This document shows positions 26,101 to 38,400 of a stretch of 64,000 bases of DNA, piece after piece. The first letter of the stretch is position 1; each line of letters starts with the position of its first letter. The translations under genes were made by a program, and so were the position numbers. Below the pieces are notes generated by a model. That model saw only the letters and a program-made list of their open reading frames with translations, ran no database searches and was not told the origin of the DNA. The stretch is from Cristatella mucedo (taxonomy: Eukaryota; Bryozoa; Phylactolaemata; Cristatellidae): contig WPIO01000164.1 in NCBI GenBank assembly GCA_009760855.2, positions 364,001 through 428,000 of the forward strand, written 5' to 3'.

Positions 26101-29100
26101 CTATACAAATGAATTATATATATCTATATATGCTAACTCTGTCTAGGCTTCTTCAAGAAAATGGACGGAGTCAGAGACTTGAAGCTTAATTTACCTTCCA
26201 ACCTCTATAAGCATGAAAGTGTCCGACGCTTGGTCAGACGGTGACAGAAAACCAAGAATGGTTTGGAGGCATGCACCTTTTAATGCTAAAGTTCAAGAAA
26301 GCTATCTAGAAACTTATTTAAAGAAAATCTGCCAGCTACAGCTATGGTTGAAAATATTTGAGGAGGCTATAGTTGATAAATGGCAGCAATTGGTTAACGC
26401 AGAAGTCCTGGATAGGGTTTTTGAATGCCGTTGGCATCATCTTCCATTCATACTCACCTAACGTAAAAGTGGGTTGAGTCCTTATCGTTTCTGATTTGAT
26501 CGTTGACAGTAGAGATGGACCGAATTCTAATGCACAGAATATTGATATCTCTTTAAATGGTACCTCAATTGACAATTGGCTCGTTTGCATTGTGCTGTAG
26601 TTACCCTCGCAGCCGGGAGCTGTGCTATAAGAAGCAATTTGTGTCGTGACTCCAATGTCGTCAACAAACCAGTGCACATTCCAGAAATGTGTGTTTTGAT
26701 CTAGAGATCTAATGACGCAACAAAATATGTGAGTGTTCTCTTGATGATCGGGCACGCTTAGCTGAGTGAGCATCACTGTATCTACATCTGCAACGCAAGC
26801 ACCGATGTACAATTTCTAGTTTGAGTCTTTCACTGATTCAAATTGACATTTTTTAAGTCAGACAAGCCTGACCTCGCTATATACATAGCATAGCTCACTG
26901 GGGCAACATTGTCAGTGCAATTCTAATTTACTCTGCTGCAAATTTGATTTCCTAATTTTTTAGAGATTGTCCATTATATTAAAATAAAGTTTGTTCTATT
27001 TCTCCTGCATTTCCACGATCGGTGCTATATAATGTTCAGTGCTAAAGTTCAGGCGGAAATTTTTAAATTATTGGTTACAGGAAAACCTTTCACGAATACA
27101 TAAGCTCGTACAAATTTAGGTAACAGTAAATTGCATCCACGAGTCAAAGAGTTTAAAAGAGAGTTTTGAGACTGTGTTTTGGAAGTGGTATTCTAGTCAA
27201 GTCTACGTATTCGGCTATGCTGGTAAACACTTTTCATAAGGTAATTTAAAGCTATCCAATTGTTTACATCGTCACTTTCTTCATTTGAGAAACCGAGCTG
27301 GTTTCATCTAGAGGTTGAGACGCCTCGCCCGGCCATGGTTCGGCTGAGGCCTAGGGCCAGCAGCGAGGCACATGGAAAGCGGCTGAACAGAGATATCGTT
27401 TCTCTTGGGGTGCTATAAACAATAAGTATACTGTTTTAGGATCAGGCATTCAGATGCGAGCTAAATGACTTCGCTAACCGTATGAAGCAATCAAATAAAT
27501 CAAGTCAATATTATTCCTTCATTCATGAAATTCTTACTCTTTGATAGTGTATTCAACATTTTCACCTCGAAGACCACTAGGGGGCTGCTATATTGTTCTA
27601 GCCAACTTATGCTATGCATTCTCCAAGGTCAATGCCTGGACTTGAACAAAGTACAACAATGTGGTAAATATTGAACGAGCTTAAACTCTTGCAAAAAAGG
27701 CAAGTAAGAACATGTTGAAATAAGGCTTTTTCTTTGATTTTACTTATCAAACTATTTCACGAACCGTTGTTAAAGATTCATAAACACAAATACCTCTCAA
27801 ATATGGCAGCTTATAAATTACAATGCCTTATTCCAACCAGCAAGTTTCTCCATAGATTATCTAGGCCTCTGCGTACGTGCAAAAGCTTCGATTTAGATCC
27901 GAAGGTATAGAAGTGTTTAGCAATGAAGTATTTTAGACTTTGGTTGCTCTCGTCTTCCGTCTTCATACCGTGGACCAGGTGCAACCGCTGGGACTAAAGC
28001 TTCCAGGTGCAAGGAAGCACCGAGTATTCCCGGAGCTTCAAAACGAACTTAAGCACACAGTGAACTGTTCCTCATTTAGAATGACACCCTGTTCATTGTG
28101 TTTCTCGATTATATCCTGAGTTGTCGGACGCGTTTCAGCAGAGTGCTAAGGAATTAAACCAAACGCATCGGGCTATAAGCTTATGTGCTTTAAAAAGCGA
28201 CGAGAGTCCGTAGCGTAGGTTTTAATACTTTGAGGAGTAAGTAACGTTAATAGAGCTGAATTAAGTGCCTCAAAGTTGAAACAGCAGTTAGTTCATCTTT
28301 TTTATTGTTTTAGTTCTCACAAAAATAAGTAATTACCTGCATGATTAGTACCAGATAGGTCAACGCTAAAGATGCTTTGGGTGCAGAAATGACAAGTCAG
28401 CTGAAGCTAGAGAATGGAGCGAAATCGAAGGGACTGGCAAAACTTAAACCTCTATGCCAGGCTTGTGTATACGTCCGTGCATGTAGGCGAGTAATAGTGA
28501 CATCACCTTGCGATACTGATAACAGTAATAATAATATTGCACTTAATAAAGCGCCCTCAGATAACTCAATCTCTCTCTATGCGTTTACATTTGCAGCCAA
28601 CAGAAATGCAATTGAATGGTGAGTAATGTCATTCTTAATAAACAAGCAAAATGAATAACATGGTTAGGGGTGATATGCACAGGGTCACTGTGCAAATGTG
28701 GTTAGTGGCAGCTTGCAAAGCGTCAGCACGCATAGGAACATCAAGGACGATTCGTCAGAACCCACTAAATGCTGTCCTAAATAAGTGTTTTAAATTCTTT
28801 TTAAATTTGGTCAGGTCAGGGGATGTCCTGCCTCAGGTCAAGATGCAGTTCTGGGCATTGGGAGCATACGAACTGAATGCACAATCTCCAAAGGATTTAG
28901 GGTTTGTACGAGGTATTTGTAGACTGTTGGATTCAGAAAAGCTGGTGATACGATGCTTGACCTGATTGGGGAGTACTTCTGAGAGAGAGGCTGGAGCCAA
29001 AGAAAGATGTGACCTAAAAGTGAGCTACAGAACCTTGAAGTCGATCCGGTGCTCGACTGGGAGCCAGTGCAAGTCAGCAAGAAGGGGTGTAATGTGGTGA

Positions 29101-32100
29101 CTGCGACACTTAACAGACAAGACTAGCTGCAGAGTTTAGCACCGGCTGCAATCACCCGATCGCACATGCTGCTAGGCCAGTAAGCAGCGAGTTGCAGACG
29201 TCGAGACGGGATGTCACGAATGCATGGAGCAACTTTGACGTGGTATCTTTATCTAGATAAGCCCGAATTTTAGCAATGTTATGTAGCTGAAAGTAGGCAG
29301 ATTTGACTGTGGAGCTGAAATAGTTGTCTAAAGAAAGGTCGCTTTGGAATAGGACACCTAGATTTTGAGCTGATTAACCTGGAGATATGCTGACAGAGCC
29401 AGTTTAAGCTGCAGCCTTTTCAATTTGTGAGTCACACTTTGTTTGCCCATAATTATAAAGTTAGTTTTTTTTCTCATATATCGTTTGGTTTTAGAAAATT
29501 TGCTGCCATCCATGTGCCGATGCCATCGATACATGAAGGAAGTGAGTTGAGAGAATTTAAGGTGCTCGAAGGCAGGGCGGGATCAAAGCAAAGGTACACC
29601 TGAGTGTCATCTGCATAGAAGTGAAAGCCTAGATTGTGCTTATCAATCACGTCAGCAAGAGGGAGAGTACAAACCATGAAAAGAACCGGACCTAGCACGG
29701 AGCCCTGAGGTACTCCATATTTCAGAGGTACTTTGAATAATCTTTGTCTATTCACGTCAATACTCAGAGTCTCCCACTGCTATAGGACCTGAACCACTGC
29801 AGGGCAGTGCCAGTGATGTGCAGGCGAGATGAGAGGTACTCTAGAAGAACTTTGTGAGCGATGGTATCAAAAGCTGCCGAAAGATCGAGCAAAACAAGCA
29901 GAGACTTTCTAACCATGTCAGCATTCCTAAGTAGATTGTTGCATACCGTAGGCAATGCTGACTCTGTGGAGTGATTAGCTCTAAAGCCGCACTGGAACTT
30001 GCTAGCAAGGTGTGCTGTTTCGATATCCATGTTCAGCTTGTCCACCACGACATGTTCCAGTGTCTTTGATAGGAATGGTAGAAGGAAGACTGTCACGATA
30101 GTTCCTGACTACAGCTTTTTGAAATGTGCAGGGACATGACCTGAGGCTAATGACCTGAGGCTAATGACCTAATAATGATCTTAGTTATACATGGCAGCAG
30201 CAGATCAATGCAACGTAGGAGCAGGACAGTAGGGAATAGGGTCCAGAGGACTTCTTGTCTTCTTTGATTGAGATACAAACTTCAGAACTAGATCACTAGT
30301 GACCTGCTTAAACGTTGTCATTGGGATGCATCCAGGAATTAGGAACAGCATTTTAGTGGGGATATCATCATCGCAGGGATGGATTCCCTGATCTCTTCTG
30401 TCTTCAGCACAAAGAATCGAGAGAAGAAAGCGGCTCGATAATTACAGGGATCACCAGGTAAGGAGCTAATGTGGGAGCGGTTGAGGAGATGGTTTATCGT
30501 CGATATCAGCATTTTTGGATTGTGCATCTGTGAATCGCCAGTGTTTTTATAGAAGCTAGACTTGGCCTTTGCTAGGATGGATTGGTACGACCTACAGTAG
30601 TCTTCATATGCCTGTCGATGGACAGTCAGTCCTGATCTTTTGTCTGCTTTTTCAAGATTTCACTAAGTAGACCTGGCTAGTTTAATGTATTTTGTAAACC
30701 ATAGGCCGTCTGGGCGGGGGCACACTGTGTGCTCTGTATAGGTGCAAACTCTTCAAGCGTGTCAGCTAGTGTCGTGTTGTAGCTATCTACCAACGATGAC
30801 AGATTAGAGGGAGAACTGAGCAGCAGAGGTGAAGCAGACATTCTCGCAAGGACAGCATCGATCTCAAGGGTCTTGAGGTTTCGCGATTCATAGGTTATTT
30901 TAGAGGAGGAGACGGGCACTCACTGTACATTGAATGAGATCTGCACGTGGTAGTAGATGTGATGAGAGGTAGTAGGTGTGATTAGATTAGGGCCATGCAC
31001 ATGAGCCACAAGAGACAATGTGTCAGTCAATGCACGAAATTCGGTGCTGAAAGCGTCAGATAAGTGATCAAAGTCAACGTTGCTGCTAACCCTCTGGTCG
31101 TCATATTTGTGCGGATGAACTTGGATTCGCCATGATTGCCTTAGAGGCCCGGTTATGTTTCCCAATAATACTGAGCTGATTGCACGTGGACTTGACTATG
31201 GAGATGATTATGGCATAAAGGAAAGGTGAGTTTATATCTGGCCACGAGGACTTCATGCAATTTCTCAAGAAGATGAGCCTGTTGAGCCGCTTCTATGCCT
31301 TAGCCAGTCTAATTTGTGAGTCACTCCAGGTTTTACCAGATTTTTATCCTCACTATGAGAATGTTTGCTTTTATCTACTTGCAGGTGGCAGCAATACATT
31401 CAGATAGTGTTGAGAAAATTTGACGTGCTTTTTCGCTGGAAAGAAACAAAGAAAAAGTAAAACTGAATGGGATTCTTATAGAAGTGAAAGCCTAGATTGC
31501 GCCTGACAACCACATTGTGAAGAGTGAAATTAAAAAACAGGAAAAGAACGGAACTAAGCGATGAGCTCTGAGGGACCCCATATTTCAGTGATCCATCCGA
31601 TGACTGTTTTCAAGTCATATCAATACAAGGGAGTCTCCCATTGAGATCGGACGAGGAGGATTGCATTGCAGTGCCAGTGTTATCAACGCGAGGTGAGAAG
31701 CCCTCAAGAAAGACTTTGTGTTCAATAGCATTAAAGCTGCCGAAAAGTTGAGCAACGAGCAGAGATACTCTATTAAAGTCAGATGTTTTGAGATGGCACT
31801 TATGCTATCAAGCATTAATTTGTGGATGCTCCTTTCACTTATACATACGGAAACACTCGTGCTTACTGGTATACTTGTAAGTATTTGTCTAGCAAAGTTC
31901 GATTACTTTGTAAAACTATTTTTAATGACCACACACAATAGCTGACTCCAAGAGTAAGAATCTCTATTTTCGCAGTGTAGCCTGGGGAGCTGAATGTTTA
32001 CTAGCTGACTAGGGATTGTCATTCGATTATATCGCTCACAGCCACTTTCATGTTACCTAAATTGATACTTCAAATTACAAAATGCTCATATCAAATCAAT

Positions 32101-35100
32101 TGGAAAGCAGCAATATTTTTTTTCAAAACGTGAAACTATCCTGGTGATACCTAATACTCAAGGCGATTAAAACTTACTGCACCATGTGAAAGGAGCCCTC
32201 TTTCGGGATTCCATGTCCATTGGTTGACTGTCGTTTAGTCTGCGAAAACTCGCAAAGCACGCGAGAAGATTAGCGTACTCTAATGCTGCTGGTCCGTCCT
32301 GTGTGATATTAAGAACGAACGTTGCGTTCCAATATCGGTCCGTAAGATGCGAAAAATCGTTTTGAGAATGACAAAGTTGTGCAGCCAAGGTAAATAATTG
32401 AGAAGACCGTCCGAGTGAGATAGCTCTCGTTTGTCCTGGGGAGCAAGAAAAGCCGTAATATATTCCTGAAGTTGGATGAAGACCTTCAAGTAGCAGCATG
32501 TCTAGTTCGAATCCAAGTGGAATTGTAGCAGCACACGTCACACTAAATGGGTGCTTCCAGCTCAAACAGATAGGCCAATCACTGAGAAACGTTGGTTCTG
32601 CAAGAAACATTAAGCACGTCACAAAACGGCAGTATAAGCCAATGCTTATCTGTATTTGGAAAAATATGCTAAACGCCAGCACTAACACAGGTCGAACCTT
32701 GTGAAATTAGTGCAAAAAATTAGAGACAGGTTTAAAGTAGAAGACTAATCGCTGCAACAGATCAAAGTATATGACTCAATTTCCAGCAGCCAAAGTTTCA
32801 CTCCACTTAATTATTCCTCTACCTTTTGATTTATAAATTAATTTTAGTAAAAGCACGTTTGCTAAGTCATGGATGCACATTTCCGTAATTAACAATGAAA
32901 TTAGTCTTCGTCTGCAAGAGGCTAGTTTGCAAGCCATTAGAGCCTGTTCTCGAGGGAAGACATAATCAATGCAGTTCACGAAAAGGGTTCAATTCGCAAT
33001 AAATATTGCCCAGTGTGTAGAGCTGAAACGTAAAGATATTTATATGAAGCAGTAGCACTATGGTATGTAGGATAAGTATTCACTAGGATATAATGTGTGC
33101 ATAGCGAATATTTGCAATCTTGATTTGCAAGTTCGTGTTTCTGTCACTCTTTCTTGCGTTTCCTAAATCGAATATATTTGGCTATAGAGGAATTTTCTGA
33201 ACGTAAGTGAATGCTTTGAGAAAGCTAAATCAAATGAAATGTAATAATTGTTTTACGTGTACTAAGGCCTTGCTCGTTAATTTTTTTGCTTACGTTATGA
33301 ATATTGTAGATGATTACCTTAAATATAGATATCTTTAGTTCTGCTATTTTAGTTTGCCTCTAAGGGTTTTGATTGATTTACAAATTCGTTACTTATAATA
33401 ACAAAGCATTCACAAGCTGCATCAGCCAGAATACGATTAAGATTGTCATAAGCGTTTCTTTTCATGGATTGTGGCTTTTAGAAAACGGAGTTTCCCTAAT
33501 TTTTAACCTGACAGAGGGATTTTGGCATTCATGTTTCTCCGACTGTAACTCCCCAAAGTCACAAAGACTATGTGGATGTTAAGCAGCAGAGTTTTTTTAT
33601 AGATCACACACGGACGAAGCGGCTTTCGGGACTCATTTGGTAGCCAACCGACTTCGTCTCACGCAACAAAGATAAAGTGGGAGGCATAGCAGAGTCAATC
33701 GAGCAGTTGTGGTAGTGAGTAGCCTGGAAGTAGCTGCTCGGAACCACTGAAAAGGATGAGCCATATTCAGCGGTAGTAGAGTAGGTGTCCTTTCTCAGTT
33801 TCTGCAGCAGATTCCGACGGTTTTAAGGACAAATATGGCTAAGAATCATCAGCACAAAAGTGTAATCCTATTCAATGGGCCTTAATCTCTCCAACTGGAG
33901 GTTGAGTATAAATGGAGAACCGCAAGGTAACGAGTACAGAACCTTAAGGGACTCCACGGGTGACCAGTCTAGTGCGTGCCACCTGACCCCCACACGACGC
34001 GGATTGAACACGACCTTAAAAGTGCGATTTAAACCAAGGCAGTGCTTTGTTTTTCAGACTGATCGCTTTTCTCAATCGTTCAAGCAGAACTTCGTGATCA
34101 ACGGTGTCGAAGGCAGCTGACAGATCTAGAAGAACTAGTTAAGTTATATTCCCGTCATCTTTGCCACATAAATAGCCATTGCTAATGTGGAGGAGAGCAG
34201 TTTCAGTTGGGTGTCTGTCTTTTGAACTCTGATTGAAATGTTTCTGACATTTCATTCTTTTCAATATACTCAACCAGCTGCTTAGCGACAATTTGCCAAG
34301 AATCTTTGGCAAGAACGGAAGAATGTAAATTAGGCGATAGTATGGAAAAACCTCTGTATCTAATCCAGGATTCTTAAGCATGGGTCTAACGATTACCGAT
34401 TTGAAGGACATGTGAATGGCCCCTTTTTCCAAAGAAGCATTACAAACCTCTGTTATGGCAGGGCTAAGTTGGTCTGCCCGTGAAGACCACATTGATGATG
34501 GTATCCGATCTACAAGGGACGAGCTTGTTTTGCTAGACCTTAATAAGGTATTAAGTAGCAGTCGGTTTTACTTTTGGCTTCAAATGAAAGAGTTTTAACT
34601 AACGAATTATTAGGTACACTCCAATCACTGCCTCGCATAAAAGCGTACGGTTAAACGAAAAGCTAGATTTTGTGGTATAGCTTTGCACTCTTTAGTTGCT
34701 GCTGCATTCCCCTGCTGTTGGATTTACTTTGAAGTATACACTGCAGACAAGCTAACTAAGGGTGGTAGGAAGCTTTTGAGAATGCAACAACGACAAAAGG
34801 AGCTTACTAGTTACGTCCAAGTCTTACTAAGAAATTGCAAGACACAACCCTCATGTTGCAATGATCTGAGATTAAGTTTGCAGCGGCATCTGAGGCCAAT
34901 CTGGTCTCTTTTTTGAATACTGACCAGTTCACATATTCACTTTAAATGTCAGGTCTGAGTACTTGCAGCCTCTATGTATTTTCAAGTTCTGGCCTCCTTG
35001 CACAGATAATACATCGTAAAAGTTTGTTCAAAAATATATCATTCCCTTTTAGAAATTTTTATCACTACCGTCAAATGTTTTGACCTGTGCTAAAACCCAC

Positions 35101-35427
35101 TTCAATTTTTGTGCACAACACTCAAGATATGCTTCCTGTCGGAATCCTATCCAGTATGTACCTAAACGGAGGTTGCTGGACAACCTATAACATTCAGTGT
35201 GTCCTGTAACCTCCCTTTAGGTAACCTACTCTGCGAATATCGGTCCCATCTCCCTTCCAAAGTTTTAGCTGCTGATAGCATATTTGCAACGAAAAGAGTC
35301 ACACGATATCCCGATTAGAAGTTATCAGCGAAACTTACTCACGAAAAAACTAATACGGCGCATCTTGCTATCTTTGAAATTATAAGTTATATTAAAAGTA
35401 GAAAATGTTTGGATTCAACTACCTTAA

Positions 35428-35458
<31 letters not shown>

Positions 35459-38400
35459 GACCTTATAAAGCGTCCTCAGCTCACTCAATCTCTTTCTAGG
35501 CTCTTTACATCTGCTGCAAAGGAAATGGGATCGAATGGTGAGTGTTATCATGCTTAATGCAGTGTAGCCGAGTTTCAAGGGTCAGAGACCATTCCCTGCC
35601 AATAGGAGAAGAATAATACTGATTCACTTAATTCTAACTCAAATAGGTTGGCTTCTAATTTCTTTTCAAATACTGCGAAGTCTGGAGATGTCGTTAAGCA
35701 AGTCGGAAGTAAGTTACGGGCTTTGGGAGCATACGAACTGAATACACGGTCTCTAAAGATTTTGAGGTTTGGACGAGGTATAGGTTTAGGCTGTTTGTTT
35801 AAGAAACGTTTTTCGTACGATGAGTGGCCTAGTGAGTGACTGGATCTGGTTTTTTAAAAAAAGTTCACAATTCTACAATTCTTCCACAATTCTTAGGCCG
35901 AGCTGGTTTGGTCTAGCGGTTAAGGTGCTCGGCCGGACCAAGGTCTTGCCAAGGTCGTGGGCTGAAGCCCGGAGGTGAATGCGAAGTGCCTGAATAGGGA
36001 TTAACAACTTTTAGGGCACAAGGCTGTTGAATTGGGCTTATTTTTAATATCTGATAGGTAAGTTTAAGTCAAAGAATGAAGGGACATAAGAATTAGCTCA
36101 AAACTTTGAATTCAATCAATTGCTTGACTAGTATCCAGCCCGGGTCGGCGAAAATTAGTCAAATTAGCCACAGCCAAGCCTAGCTGCTGAGATTTGCACC
36201 AGCTGTGAGTACCTAAATACACATGCTGGTTGGCCAGTAAGATTCGAGTTAAAGAAATCAAGATAAGATGTCACAAATGCATGAATCAACTTCTAGGTGA
36301 TATCACAATCTAAGCTAGAACAAATTTTAGTACGGTTTAAACCACATCAATGTTTCGTCTGCCAGACCGATCGTTGTTCTCAATCGTTCAAGCGTTACAT
36401 CGTGATCGATGGTGTGTAGCCGTTTAGGACCGCTGAAAAAGATGTGCCTTAGTCGGCAGTTGGAGAGTTGTTGTCGTTGCGTAAGATTTGTGGAAGCGAG
36501 TTCCACAGCCTAGGACCTGCAGAGCTAAAGCTTCTGTCGCCAACTGTCTTTAAGCGGAGGAATAAGACAGCCAATTTATTGTCCACACAGGACCTGAGGA
36601 CGCGAACAGGCTGAAACTGATGCAGCAGTTCAGCTAGGTACGAAGGAGCCAAGCCGTGGCGGGCCTTGTGGGTCAGCTACTCACTACCTCAACTGTTCTC
36701 CTAACTCTGCTATGCTTCCCACTTTCTCTTTGTTGCGTGAGACGAAGTCTGTTGGGCACCGAATGCGTACCGAAAGCCGCTTAGGCTGTGAGTGTGCTAT
36801 ACAAAACTCTCCTGCGTAACACCCACATGGTCTTTATGACTTCGTGGAGTTACTGACGGAGATACATTACATTAAATTTTCGGGGCTAGTTGCGGATGCA
36901 AAGGAGCATGCAGTGGCCTTTGGCAGCTGAATTCTGAACAAGGCCGCACGTAATTACTCCACCTTCAAGCAGGAAGCATTATCCGTCGTAGCAATGATGT
37001 ACGACTTTCGAGGGTACTTTTATGGTAACTGGTTTTCTGTCTTGACTGACCACCAGCCTTTGGTGTTGGTCGTTAAAGGGAATGACGATTTTCGGTGCTT
37101 AGCTAAGCGGGCCTTGGAGCTACAGGAGTACGACATAGAGGGGATTGTTTGAGTAATGTGAATGTGCTGTCAAGTTTCTAAGAGCCTTCTCCTGCTGGCT
37201 TCGTAGGGACGGTTGTTGCAGCCGAGGCTTACCCAGAACACATGAGGAAAGTGCAATTGAACGATCCCTGGCGAGCTACCTTACGGATTCGTTGCAGGGG
37301 AACGACGTCGGAAACATCTTACATGAGCACAGACAATACATAGACGATCGTTGCTTTTCCTTCGTTCTCGTCTCAAATGGGTGTCTCTATTTAGCTGTCA
37401 CTGGATGGCGCCTTAAGAAGCTGTTGGTGCCTGCTGGCCTGCAGCAGCATGTGAAGCAAGAGAGCCACTGCGGTCTATTCGTAGCACATTTAGGCAACCA
37501 GAAGACCCATGTGCAGGAGAGATGCTTCTGGCCGGCCATGGCAGAAGACATTGCCGAGTATCTAAGGATATGCACCGCATGCCTCTCCAAAAAGCGGCCC
37601 ATGCAATGAGCCAAAGTGCCTCTGAAAGGCATCCCAGTTGAACGACCTTGGCAATGAGTTGCCAAGGACTTTGTGAGGCTGCTACTAACATTGTCAGCGA
37701 ACCGGTACATACTTGTGATGACTGACTGCTTCACCAAGTGGCTCGAGGCTAGATCGATTACGGACCAGATGGCACTGACCCGAACCAAAGTCTTCATGCA
37801 AGAAATTGTCTGCAGGCACTGTGTTCCCGATCAGGTCCTTTGTGACCATGGGGCCAACTGTATGTCTCGAATGCTCGAGCATGTGTTCTGCCTGATGTCT
37901 AGCGCCCAATTGCAAACAACGCCATATCACCAGCAGACTGATGTGCTAGTAGTGTGCTTAAATTGAACGCTTGTAGAGATGCTTTCCATATTTGTCAGTA
38001 GCAGTCAGCGTAATTGGAACTTGTACCTACCTTATGTGTTGTTCGCCTCCCAAACGTGCTCTCACGTTGTTTGCCTACCGAACATGCGTTCACGAGCCAC
38101 CGTGCTGCAGCCCATTTTCCACGAATCCCGATCAGGAGGCTCGTTTGCCTATAGACCTAGTGCTCCTGACGAACGAGCCATGTGAAGCCGGGACGATTAT
38201 CTGCAGACTATGCATGACATGATTGTTGAGGCATGCGTTTTAGCAAGGAAATACATTCCAGCGGCTCAGATCAAACACAGACGGCAGTACGATCGTACTG
38301 CCACAGAATTCAAGTTGAAGATCGGTGACTACGTGTATGCCTAAACACACGGGCCTCCGAGGGGTCTTTTACCAAAGCTGCAACACCTGTGGTGGGTCCT

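Larger units (their letters stand above)
28518..31195 (-). mobile_element. LINE-A, long copy (about 2.7 kb)
   Basis: It runs from the (ATT)n tail and hairpin through UTR, C-terminal domain, RT core and linker into the endonuclease region (31.0-31.19 kb), decayed by frameshifts. Together with the plus-strand copy at 57-60.2 kb it defines the family. Confidence 0.85.

Noticed and set aside
26213-26461. Plus-strand gene at 26.2-26.5 kb
   Set aside because: It overlaps antisense to the Ig-2 exon and has no domain or splice support.
32598-32688. N-terminal extension of Ig-1 as a signal peptide
   Set aside because: It is hydrophobic but begins with GTG, and a strong acceptor separates it from Ig-1; the 42.1 kb exon is a better signal peptide.
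35895-35980. tRNA gene
   Set aside because: It has A- and B-box-like blocks, but the cloverleaf is not complete and the sequence continues into a SINE tail shared with other copies.
37387-37930. Minus-strand genes opposite the integrase
   Set aside because: They are antisense shadows of the Gypsy integrase frame.
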